From assembly GCA_934540955.1 (NCBI GenBank), contig CAKTCY010000001.1, forward strand, positions 62,001 to 126,000: a stretch of DNA of 64,000 bases, read 5' to 3'. Within the stretch, counting starts at the first letter, position 1. Every line of letters begins with the position of its first letter. Shown one piece after another: positions 1 to 7,867 of this stretch. The DNA comes from an uncultured Faecalibacterium sp. Its GTDB lineage: Bacteria; Bacillota; Clostridia; Oscillospirales; Ruminococcaceae. A program made the position numbers and the translations under genes. The notes beneath the pieces are model-generated. The model saw only the letters and a list, made by a program, of their open reading frames with translations, did not search any database and was not told the DNA's origin.

Positions 1-11
1 TTCTATCGTCT

Positions 12-770
12 TTATAGGCTTTCTCCTTCCTTGAATGTGTAGTCTGGGATGCCCGGCGTCGATTTTCGTTCTGTTTTCTGCCGCTTTGCCCAGATACGCA
101 GGGTGACGGCGTGGTCGGTGTACTTTTTGCCAGTAGACTGGATATAAGCCGAAAGCTGTTCGATTAGATCGTCCAGCCCGGAGAAATCAGCTTTGAGTTG
201 CCTGTACTCCTTTGCTGTTAAAAAGACATTTAGATATTCTCCAAAGGTCAAATGAGCGCCTGTTGTTCTTATCAGGTAGCTATCTTTCAGGTTGTTCTTA
301 TTACGTTGGTTAGTGGAACACTTTTGTTCCGTGGAAGGTATCATTTCTGTTCCATCGCATAGGGCAGAATCGTTCCATGCAAAGGAACATTTTTGTTCTG
401 TCGGGACTTTTACAAAGATGCTGTTGGGCACAGTAATGCGACCTCTTCTGCGCTCGATCAGATCGGCATCCTCCAGTGAGCGCAATGCACGTTTAATGCT
501 CATGGTGCTACATTGCAGAGCATCGCTCAATGACGAAAGCGGGAAAATCACATAGACGAAGCCGCGCTCATCCACCCAGTTGTTCTTTTGAGAAAGCGTT
601 GCCCGATCCAGCAGCAGGGTGTAGAGCAGCTTTGCTGTGTGGCTTAGGTCTGTATCCAGCAGAAAGCGGGGATAGGGTAGATATTGTGGCAAGGGCGTAG
701 TGACAGTCAGATAGTCGGAAATAGAATTCACCTCCAGTGTTTTTTCATCAAACAAATTTTTGGAAAGCAT
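12..770 (-). CDS. RepA_N-type replication initiator
   Basis: The 252-residue protein has the winged-helix replication-initiator core typical of RepA_N proteins of Firmicute plasmids and integrative elements. Near residues 30-105 it reads YPRFLLDTDLSHTAKLLYT, then a stretch on conditional gene expression, and a helix-turn-helix ending SIKRALRSLEDADLIERRR. Family members bind repeats near their own gene to start replication. It begins one base after the stop of the upstream ParB-like gene, so the two are probably one transcript. Function is by family resemblance; no relaxase or transfer gene is in view. Confidence 0.8.
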   Translation of the reverse strand: MLSKNLFDEKTLEVNSISDYLTVTTPLPQYLPYPRFLLDTDLSHTAKLLYTLLLDRATLSQKNNWVDERGFVYVIFPLSSLSDALQCSTMSIKRALRSLEDADLIERRRGRITVPNSIFVKVPTEQKCSFAWNDSALCDGTEMIPSTEQKCSTNQRNKNNLKDSYLIRTTGAHLTFGEYLNVFLTAKEYRQLKADFSGLDDLIEQLSAYIQSTGKKYTDHAVTLRIWAKRQKTERKSTPGIPDYTFKEGESL

Positions 771-771
771 T

Positions 772-1845
772 TTACTGGCTGTTGGCAGTCTCCAGAAGAT
801 GCTGCCGATGCTGTTCTTTCAGATGCACAATATAGCTTTCTGCTTTTTGCAAAGCAGCAATAACTTTTGCTTCAATCTCTACATTTGTCAGAAAGTCAGG
901 ATAAAGAGCAAAGCAGTGTTCGAGGTGGAAAATAAAGCTATCAGAGGCACTTTTGATTTCGCAAAACATCCCTTCGGCATCGGCGACATGATCAACCGTT
1001 GCCATCTTTTCTCCTAGCTCACGAATGGTCTGGAGTTCGGTGCTGTGCTTTCCCGATGAAATAAAAGGTCGATTCTCCGAGAGTGGATTAGGCGTTTGGA
1101 TCTTCGATATGGCAGCAGTAGAAAAATTGTTTTCGGTGACCTTGGAAAGTAATTCTAAATTCTCATAGGTGTCTGCACTATCGTCTGGTTTACCGTTCAG
1201 CTTTTCCTCTCGCCACGTTGATACCACGGTGGGCAATGCTTCTGTGGGAGTTCCACGGATAATGGTAGCCTCTCGCTGGGATAGCTTAAGTTTGCCGGAT
1301 AAGATTTCTTCCTGAATGCCGGGGCAGTATTTTTCCATCAGCTCAACGGTTTTCATGAACTGCTCGGCACGAATTACAAAAGAGGGACTTACATTATTTT
1401 CTTTGGCGATTCGTTCAGTCGTGTTTTCTACCGATGGCAAATTGTCAATTTGACAGTTTGCCACCTGTGTGTACTGATTGCCATGATTTCCCCCACGAGT
1501 GGATTTTTCAGAGTGATACTGCTTTCCAATCAGAAACTTTTTCTGCTCGGGTGTCAGATTCCGACGACCCAGCTGATGTTTGCAGATCCATGCCAGAACA
1601 TCTTCACGAGTTTCGCAGGTGCAGGAAATCGAACGGGTGGTATAAGGAATTTCCGGGTGCTGCTGGAGAATCTTATAGCGATTATGGCCATCAACAAGAA
1701 TGTTGCCCCAGACAATCAGGGGAGACAGGACTTCACCCTCTGAAAGGATGTTTTCTTCCAGTTGCTGAAATTCTTCATCGGTCAATGCAGGAATCTGAGA
1801 TTGAAATTCGGAGTCGATGATAAATTCAAACTTGTTTTTCTTCAT
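772..1845 (-). CDS. ParB-like nuclease-domain protein
   Basis: The 357-residue protein has an N-terminal ParB/Srx-like domain, with LVDGHNRYKIL at about 52-62 matching the ParB box, then a helical region (SVENTTERIAKENNVSPSFV) that resembles the ParB DNA-binding helix-turn-helix. Such proteins accompany RepA_N initiators and are thought to act in partition or regulation. I chose ATG at 1845 because AGGAG lies nine bases upstream; a TTG two codons earlier is possible. It probably forms an operon with the RepA gene downstream. No ParA partner is visible. Confidence 0.75.
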   Translation of the reverse strand: MKKNKFEFIIDSEFQSQIPALTDEEFQQLEENILSEGEVLSPLIVWGNILVDGHNRYKILQQHPEIPYTTRSISCTCETREDVLAWICKHQLGRRNLTPEQKKFLIGKQYHSEKSTRGGNHGNQYTQVANCQIDNLPSVENTTERIAKENNVSPSFVIRAEQFMKTVELMEKYCPGIQEEILSGKLKLSQREATIIRGTPTEALPTVVSTWREEKLNGKPDDSADTYENLELLSKVTENNFSTAAISKIQTPNPLSENRPFISSGKHSTELQTIRELGEKMATVDHVADAEGMFCEIKSASDSFIFHLEHCFALYPDFLTNVEIEAKVIAALQKAESYIVHLKEQHRQHLLETANSQ

Positions 1846-2048
1846 AGGCAAAATCTCCTTTCAAAAATCTATTGGTATTTCTGCCGTTCTCTCTGCATGG
1901 ATTTCCTACCCCCTTCAGCGGCGTTTTCCGGCTCTCCTTTTCAGGATCTTCGCCGTGTATCCCATGCAGACGGTCATTCGGTTCTCAAGGTTCGATGAAG
2001 GCTTGTAGAAAGCATATCACAATGAAGCGGAAATTTTTAGGAAGCATT

Positions 2049-2217
2049 CCTTCCGGTTTTCAGTGGATTTTAGGAGAATCCCAAGGAAAAACCGGAAGGG
2101 ATGCTTCCGCTTCTTAGAAAATGTTCTGGATAGAGCATACCATAAAATTGCTCGATTTTTTAGGAAGTGATACTTCCGCTTTTTGCCTTCAAAACCGGAA
2201 GTAATAGTTCCGGTTTT
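2049..2217. repeat. Inverted CCGGAAG repeats upstream of parB-repA
   Basis: Two inverted repeats share one core. The first has arms CCTTCCGGTTTT at 2049-2060 and its complement at 2088-2099. The second has perfect ten-base arms AAAACCGGAA (2191-2200) and TTCCGGTTTT (2208-2217). An isolated CTTCCG lies at 2173-2178. Placed upstream of the leftward parB-repA pair, they could be initiator binding sites or operators. The rest of the 1846-2532 interval shows no convincing gene; a 65-codon frame at 2266-2463 lacks recognisable features. Confidence 0.5.
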
Positions 2218-2452
2218 GTGCAATATTGAATGAATCAACGACGATTTTTTCTACAAGAAATTTGCTTATTCAGCGTCTGTTAAGATACGCAGTCGGCACA
2301 GTTTATGTGCTGAATATCGGGTTTTGGCGAAGCCCAACAATCGTTTTTGAAGTCGGATTTGTAAAATCAGATTCAAAAATCGTGAGTTGGTACTAACTCG
2401 CCCTGCTTGCTGCGATTGGAAACTCGAAAACTTCCTGAGCAAAAAAATAACC

Positions 2453-2482
2453 GCCAGCTTCAAGGTGAACTTGAAAGCTGAC
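2453..2482 (-). terminator. Rho-independent terminator after the CHC2 gene
   Basis: An inverted repeat (CAGCTTCAAGGT and its near-complement TTGAAAGCTG) is followed, on the minus strand, by GGCGGTTATTTTTTT. It lies about 50 bases past the stop of the CHC2-domain gene and fits an intrinsic terminator for it. Confidence 0.65.
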
Positions 2483-2532
2483 GGTCCTGATTAGAAAATA
2501 ATTTTCAAATTTGGAAAGCACCTTGAGAGGCT

Positions 2533-3597
2533 TCATAGCACCCGCAAGCAATGCAGACGTATATACATCTGCTTATTTTGCGCTGCAAAATACTTGTTGG
2601 GGACACCCAAACCCTTGAACTGCATCCCGTGGATGTGATGGCTGTCCAGTTTCAGGAACTTGGCCTTGACCAGCTCTGCCGGGTAATCGTCCCCGGCAAC
2701 CCGGATGGACTTGCGGTTGGTACAGACCGTTTCCAGCAGGATGTCCACGATCTCGTCCAGCTGTTCCCGGTCTATCCGGGGATTCTGGGTGAGGGTGTCA
2801 TACTCGATGTTCTCCAAAATCAGGTCCCGGTAGATTTGATAGGCCGCTTCCTTTCGGCTTCCTGTCCGTTCCGGCGGCGGTGCCGCTGCCTCGTCCTCGT
2901 CCAAAGGCAAGGGGTTTGGGGAATGGATAGGAATGGAATCGGTATTTAATCCCTCTTTCTTTTGTTTTTCTGTAATTAGTTTATCTTTATTTAATTGCAT
3001 TGGATTTTCCAACGTAGGGTTTTCCTGCGTGGGATTCTCCAACGTTGGATTTTCCAATGTAGGTGAAACCGATGCAGGAACGGGCTGCGGCAGCTCGAAG
3101 ATCACATAGTCTGCACCGCGCAGCCGCCCTTTCTCGTCCCGTTCTCTGGAACGCTGGATGTAGCCTGCCTGTTCCAGTTCCCGGATGGCCTGCCGTATCG
3201 CATACCGTACTTTCCAATCTTCCAGCAGATGCAGATAATCCGTCAGCACACGGAAGCAAAACATTTCATCCTCCCGAAACTGCCGGATGTGAGGTCGCTT
3301 GGGTTTGTGGGGAACTACTACAGCCTGTCCCGGCTGTGTAGATATACCGAAGTCCGCAGCCAGTCTTTGTGCCGCTTCATAGCTGCTGAAATCAAACATC
3401 TGTGCCGCAAAGTCGATCACATCACCTTTGGCTCCGCAGCCGAAGCAAAAGAAATATTCCTCATTCAACTTCAAGCTTGGATGCCTGTCATTGTGGAATG
3501 GGCAGCAAGCCATGCCGTTGCGGCTGACTTTCAGCCCGTAGTGTTCGGCGGCTTGTCTTACAGGAACTGCCGCTTTCACAGCTTCAAAAATATTCAA
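2533..3597 (-). CDS. CHC2 zinc-finger primase-like chimera
   Basis: The 354-residue protein starts with a CHC2-type zinc finger (CCPFHNDRHPSLK, then CFGCGAKGD, residues about 31-60) as in DnaG-family primases. After MFCFRVLTDYLHLLEDWKVRYA (about 112-133) it changes into a winged-helix replication-protein segment ending RSRERDEKGRLRGADYVIFE, then four tandem NPTLENPT-like repeats, then a DUF6017-like tail. In related elements I recall these as two separate proteins, so this is probably a deletion fusion. The start is a TTG with AGGAGG eleven bases upstream. Whether the chimera works is unknown. Confidence 0.6.
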   Translation of the reverse strand: MNIFEAVKAAVPVRQAAEHYGLKVSRNGMACCPFHNDRHPSLKLNEEYFFCFGCGAKGDVIDFAAQMFDFSSYEAAQRLAADFGISTQPGQAVVVPHKPKRPHIRQFREDEMFCFRVLTDYLHLLEDWKVRYAIRQAIRELEQAGYIQRSRERDEKGRLRGADYVIFELPQPVPASVSPTLENPTLENPTQENPTLENPMQLNKDKLITEKQKKEGLNTDSIPIHSPNPLPLDEDEAAAPPPERTGSRKEAAYQIYRDLILENIEYDTLTQNPRIDREQLDEIVDILLETVCTNRKSIRVAGDDYPAELVKAKFLKLDSHHIHGMQFKGLGVPNKYFAAQNKQMYIRLHCLRVL

Positions 3598-3916
3598 ATA
3601 GCAATAATCCTCCTGCTTGCTCTTGGTTAAGCCGTTCTACCCATTCCGTTTCCTGACAGGCAACCCTGCTCGGCGCTGTGTCGTCTCCTTTGTGGAGCGC
3701 TCATTCCTTTTACAGAAGTCATGGCGGTTTATCTCGGTCTGGACGGTCATTCGATTTTCAAGGCGTCTTTTCGATCGATCGTGAGCCAAGTTTACTGCAA
3801 AAAATAAGCGACCTTCGTTTATGCACGAAAGCCGCAAATGTCGGAAGTATAGACTTGAAAAATTGCAAATTTGCACAGGGTGGTTTATAACGATAGTAGG
3901 TTGGGAGGCGTTGCAC
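3598..3916. other. Leader region between divergent genes
   Basis: No gene is supported here. On the minus strand a block at 3742-3770 resembles one at 1969-1998 upstream of the ParB-like gene: both read as LENRMTV if translated and share GACGGTCATTCG on the plus strand. The two leftward replication genes therefore appear to share a leader. At 3864-3873 lies the palindrome GCAAATTTGC, about 45 bases before the XRE gene, a plausible autoregulatory operator. Confidence 0.4.
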
Positions 3917-4744
3917 ATGAAGAAGAACTATGACGATGAGCAGGAAAATACCACTGCGTACCGTGTCCGCCTATTACGCCAGGACAGGGGATGGAGCCAA
4001 AAAGAACTGGCAGACAAAATATTTGTTGCTCACTCTCAGATTAGCCGTTTGGAGAGTGGAGAAACCACAAATATTGGCAGCGCTTTGTTAGTCTCGCTGG
4101 CTAAGGTATTCCATGTTTCAACAGATTATCTACTTTGCCTTACGCCCATTAGCGTACCGAAAAGCTATGATATTTCCCAGCTGGGATTATCAGAGGAAGT
4201 AATCCGCAGGCTGATTTTGAAAACGATTGACCCCGATGTGTTAAACAGGCTTTTGGAGCATGACCAGTTCCCAAAACTTTGCGCTTTGATGAAAAACTAT
4301 TTCAGCAATACCGTTGCAAATGGTATCATGGCAAGAAACCAGATTATTGACCTTGCCACTGATCCTCTTGCAGAGCTGATGAGCGCCGATCCTTCAAAGA
4401 GAACGGAAATGATAAAAGGCCTGAGTTTTCTGAACTCCAGCAAAATTCAGAGTAATGAAGCAGACATAGAGAAAATCAAAAACATATTGATGAAGATCAT
4501 TCGGGATGTAAAAGAGAACATGGCAGAGGAGCAACCCAGTGGAGCGGTTGCTACAGCAGAAGCAGTAAAGGGGATTCGTGCCGCATTACCGGACAAGCCA
4601 CAATCTGAATTGACAGCCGATGATGTGTCAACAGCCATTACTGCCTACATAGGAACGATGATCACAATGGACGAGAATACTTCAGAACTGTTCCAGCAGC
4701 TTGCCAAGCAAGTTCTTGAGCTCCCCTTGGATAGGGAAAATTAA
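3917..4744 (+). CDS. XRE-family transcriptional regulator
   Basis: The 275-residue protein has an N-terminal Cro/C1-type helix-turn-helix at about 15-70 (RLLRQDRGWSQKELADKIF, then ISRLESGE), a long helical middle, and an acidic C-terminus. Such regulators commonly repress genes of mobile elements. I preferred ATG 3917 over upstream in-frame starts because GGGAGG sits eight bases before it. It is divergent from the CHC2 gene, so it may control both sides through the GCAAATTTGC palindrome upstream. Target and inducer are unknown. Confidence 0.8.
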   Translation: MKKNYDDEQENTTAYRVRLLRQDRGWSQKELADKIFVAHSQISRLESGETTNIGSALLVSLAKVFHVSTDYLLCLTPISVPKSYDISQLGLSEEVIRRLILKTIDPDVLNRLLEHDQFPKLCALMKNYFSNTVANGIMARNQIIDLATDPLAELMSADPSKRTEMIKGLSFLNSSKIQSNEADIEKIKNILMKIIRDVKENMAEEQPSGAVATAEAVKGIRAALPDKPQSELTADDVSTAITAYIGTMITMDENTSELFQQLAKQVLELPLDREN

Positions 4745-5151
4745 GCGTGTCGCTGCGGCGGGTTTTTATATACCTCTTGCGCCCCCGTTGACACAGAAAA
4801 ACTTTTCGCACAGCTACAAGGTTTTCTGCGCCACCTACACCCGAACAGCCGGATTTTGCTCATGGCAAATCCTTCATTTTGTGTATCTTACAGCCCACAA
4901 AATCCGCCTGTTCTGCTGCCACTGAAAACGGTCTGTCTGGCGTGGGACAGCCCCTTTCCAGCGTCAGCGGTCGCAAAAGGTATAACACACTAGACTTTGC
5001 AAGCAAAATCGTGTGCCAACAGGGGTGCTACCCGCCCCCTATTGGAAACCCAGAGCCAAAGGGGCTTTGCCCCTCTGGACGCCCCGCCTGTCCATGCAGT
5101 GGCGATCCATCCTGCTCCCACACGATAGATACGCTCCTGCTCGGAACAGGT

Positions 5152-5204
5152 AAAACAGGCCCAGAGGTTTGCCCAAATAGCGGGTAAATCTCTGGGCCTG
5201 TTTT
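5152..5204. terminator. Long inverted repeat, likely bidirectional terminator
   Basis: Perfect 15-base arms (AAAACAGGCCCAGAG at 5152-5166 and its complement at 5190-5204) flank a 23-base loop. T runs follow the stem on both strands, so it could end transcription from either side and insulate the defence island. Confidence 0.7.
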
Positions 5205-5294
5205 GGTCAGCAGCGGCTGGGAAAAGGTGAACGGAAAGCCTTGCTGACTGATAAATTTGAGTTGGATATTTTCGTATTGAGATGCGAAAATCTG

Positions 5295-5323
5295 TTGTTT
5301 TGAATTCCTGTATCTGGTATAAT
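5295..5323 (+). promoter_or_regulatory. Sigma-A-type promoter of the defence island
   Basis: TTGTTT at 5295-5300 and TATAAT at 5318-5323 are separated by 17 bases, 35 bases ahead of the small HTH gene. It is the only clear promoter before the rightward run to 13230. Confidence 0.6.
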
Positions 5324-5357
5324 AAAAGCGTCGAATTTTCTGACCGGAGGTGCCCAT

Positions 5358-5594
5358 ATGGCCATTTCTTACAATAAGCTCTGGAAACTGCTCATTGATC
5401 GTAAAATGAGCAAGGCAGACTTACGCCGTGCGGCGGGAATCGCTCCCAACACCATGACAAAACTAAACCGCGATGAAGAAGTGACCTTGGAAACACTGGG
5501 GAAAATTTGCGCAATATTGAATGTAAATATTGGAGATATCGTGGACTTCCTGCCGACTGATCAAATCACCGAAGTGAACTTGGAGATAAAATAA
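5358..5594 (+). CDS. Small Cro/C1-type HTH regulator (YozG-like)
   Basis: This 78-residue protein is nearly all helix-turn-helix: KLLIDRKMSKADLRRAAGI, then NTMTKLNRDEEVTLETLGKI and a short tail. It resembles the one-domain regulators that often precede restriction-modification genes. GGAGG lies seven bases before the ATG. As first gene after the island promoter it is placed to act as a controller, which is inference from position. Confidence 0.75.
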   Translation: MAISYNKLWKLLIDRKMSKADLRRAAGIAPNTMTKLNRDEEVTLETLGKICAILNVNIGDIVDFLPTDQITEVNLEIK

Positions 5595-5596
5595 GT

Positions 5597-6109
5597 ATGA
5601 CAGAAAATGTATTGTGTGCGCTGATTGGCGTAGGGGGAACACGGTTAGGGACCATTGTTGGTCTTGCTTTTCCATACCTATGCAGCGGATTTGGACGCAA
5701 ACTTCTTGTTATTTCCAATATTGATGTGCGGTTTGGTACAGGAAAACCAGACGGCGAAGGCGGATATGATGGTTCGTGGATAAATTTTAGGGCTTCGATT
5801 CTCAACAAGAAAAATAAATCGTTGATTATTGAGAAAATTGCATGCGAATTATACAGCGGTTCAAACAGAATTGCCGTATGCTCCTGTGCCGATAAAGACA
5901 CCGTTAGGAAAAGCGCAGGAGCCTACAAATATGATGAACTTCGATATATTGATGTTGCTTCAAAATCAAGCACTATAAAAAACATCCATGTATTTGTGCG
6001 TGGAGATTTGACCTCATGTGATAAGGTGGTTTTTGTGTATTCATGGGGGATAGTAAAAAGAAAGCAAATTGTTTGGGTCAAGGAGGATACACCCCATGCC
6101 AACACTTGA
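5597..6109 (+). CDS. Hypothetical protein with N-terminal membrane segment
   Basis: I do not recognise this 170-residue protein. Its N-terminus (CALIGVGGTRLGTIVGLAF) could be a membrane helix; the rest is predicted beta-rich and soluble. It begins two bases after the HTH gene stop and overlaps the Mod start by 14 bases, so it is co-translated with the restriction-modification genes. A sensor or accessory role in defence is possible but not shown. Confidence 0.55.
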   Translation: MTENVLCALIGVGGTRLGTIVGLAFPYLCSGFGRKLLVISNIDVRFGTGKPDGEGGYDGSWINFRASILNKKNKSLIIEKIACELYSGSNRIAVCSCADKDTVRKSAGAYKYDELRYIDVASKSSTIKNIHVFVRGDLTSCDKVVFVYSWGIVKRKQIVWVKEDTPHANT

Positions 6110-7853
6110 ATGGATTGGAAAAGGTAAAGTGGTAAACCACCACCAAGAGGTGCCTTACCGGGTGCTGGAGCGCCAGTACAGCTATGACGAAGCCGGACAG
6201 CACGCCGAGGACAACGGCAGCGAAAACATGATTATCCACGGCGACAATCTGGAGGCACTGAAAGCCCTGCTGCCCCGGTACGAGGGCAAAGTGAAGTGCA
6301 TCTACATCGATCCTCCCTACAACACCGGCAACGAGGGATGGGTATACAACGATAACGTCAATGACCCCAAGATCAAAAGGTGGCTGGGAGAAGTGGTTGG
6401 CAAAGAGGGCGAGGACCTTTCCCGGCATGACAAGTGGCTGTGTATGATGTATCCACGCTTGAAGCTGTTGCAGCGACTGTTAGCAGATGACGGAGCTATT
6501 TTTATCAGTATTGATGATACCGAGTATGCCAATCTGAAACTGATTTGCGACGAGATTTTGGGAAGCAGCTGCTTTGTGTCAAATATTTCATGGCAGCGGA
6601 CATATTCTACCCGAAACGACTCCAAAGGGATTGTGAACGAAGTGGAGCACTTGATTGTTTACAGTAAACAGCCAGGCTGGAATCCAAACAAATTACCTCG
6701 TACACAAGAAATGAACTCCAAATACAAAAATCCTGACAATGATAGAACACTTTGGAGAACTGATAATGCTTTTGCACCAGGGGCTGCGACACATCAAGGC
6801 ATGGTTTATGCTATACAGCACCCATTTACTGGAGTCATGTTATATCCTGCAAATGGTCGCTGTTGGACATTTGGGCAAGATCAAATGCTGGAAATCATGA
6901 GCGGTTGGTGCGATTATGAGCTACGGGACCTGAATGACGCCAAGGAACGTGCTGCTGTATGCGGTGTTCCAGAATCTGAAGTGCGCAAAGGGGTTCAGGC
7001 TATCGTTTTGTCAAAATCTTTGGAAGAATCTGCTGCACGAGCAAAAGAGGTATACAAGCGCGGTCAGTGGCCTCGTTTCTTTTTTACTAAAGGAGGAAAA
7101 GGCGGTATTGCCCGAAAAACATACCTTGAAAATGTAGGTGGAAAACTTCCTACTAATTTTTGGCCGTTTTCTGAGACAGGACATACGGACGAAGCCAAAA
7201 AAGAGATGCTGGCAATTTTCAATGGGAAAGCCACTTTTGACACACCTAAGCCCCGCCGATTGTTGGAATATGTACTCACGATTGCAGGTAATCAAGATAC
7301 TTTGATCCTCGACTCCTTTGCCGGTTCCGGCACTACTGCCCATGCTGTGCTGAACATGAACAAGGCCGACGGCGGCAACCGCAAATTCATCCTGGTGGAA
7401 ATGATGGACTACGCCGACAGCATCACCGCCGAGCGTGTAAAACGAGTAATTGGCGGCTACGGCGAGGGCAAAAAAGCCGCGGAAGGTACTGGAGGCAATT
7501 TCAGCTACTATGAGCTGGGGCCTGTGCTTCTGCTGCCAGACGGCAACCTCAACGAAGAAGTAGGCCCGCAAAAAATCCGGGAATACGTCTACTATATGGA
7601 GACCAAAGAGTCCCTGCCCGCCGAACAGCCCACGGACGAGCCCTATTTCATGGGTCTGTGCCGCAACACCGCCTATTACTTCTACTATGAGCGGGAAAGT
7701 GTAACCACACTGGATCATGCCTTTTTGGCTACCGTCCAGACAAAAGCCGAGGGCTACACCATCTATGCCGACCTATGCGCCATCCCGCAGGAGACCCTGC
7801 GCAAGCATAACATCACCTTTAAGAAAATCCCCCGGGACATTGCCCGGCTGTAA
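6096..7853 (+). CDS. mod: Type III restriction-modification methylase (Mod)
   Basis: The 585-residue protein is a beta-class N6-adenine methyltransferase: catalytic DPPY at 72-75 comes before the SAM-binding motif FAGSGTT at about 408, the order expected for type III Mod. Mod methylates one strand of a short asymmetric site and gives specificity to the Mod-Res complex. I used ATG 6096, ten bases after AGGAGG, rather than an earlier in-frame start. The middle third (about nucleotides 6590-7300), where the target-recognition domain lies, is visibly more AT-rich than the flanks, which suggests domain exchange. Res follows 14 bases later. Confidence 0.9.
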   Translation: MPTLEWIGKGKVVNHHQEVPYRVLERQYSYDEAGQHAEDNGSENMIIHGDNLEALKALLPRYEGKVKCIYIDPPYNTGNEGWVYNDNVNDPKIKRWLGEVVGKEGEDLSRHDKWLCMMYPRLKLLQRLLADDGAIFISIDDTEYANLKLICDEILGSSCFVSNISWQRTYSTRNDSKGIVNEVEHLIVYSKQPGWNPNKLPRTQEMNSKYKNPDNDRTLWRTDNAFAPGAATHQGMVYAIQHPFTGVMLYPANGRCWTFGQDQMLEIMSGWCDYELRDLNDAKERAAVCGVPESEVRKGVQAIVLSKSLEESAARAKEVYKRGQWPRFFFTKGGKGGIARKTYLENVGGKLPTNFWPFSETGHTDEAKKEMLAIFNGKATFDTPKPRRLLEYVLTIAGNQDTLILDSFAGSGTTAHAVLNMNKADGGNRKFILVEMMDYADSITAERVKRVIGGYGEGKKAAEGTGGNFSYYELGPVLLLPDGNLNEEVGPQKIREYVYYMETKESLPAEQPTDEPYFMGLCRNTAYYFYYERESVTTLDHAFLATVQTKAEGYTIYADLCAIPQETLRKHNITFKKIPRDIARL

Positions 7854-7867
7854 AGGAGCGTGAAGAA

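Larger units (their letters stand above)
4745..5357. other. Intergenic region before the defence island
   Basis: No convincing gene is seen. The middle part (4980-5110) is GC-rich and looks like leftover mobile-element sequence. The right end holds a long inverted repeat and a sigma-A-type promoter, listed separately. Confidence 0.4.

Noticed and set aside
2266-2463. A 65-codon minus-strand frame upstream of the parB gene
   Set aside because: No ribosome site, no recognisable family, and it overlaps the terminator of the CHC2 gene.
4879-5357. Overlapping frames on both strands in the gap before the defence island
   Set aside because: Proline/glycine-rich text without ribosome sites; spans the long terminator repeat.
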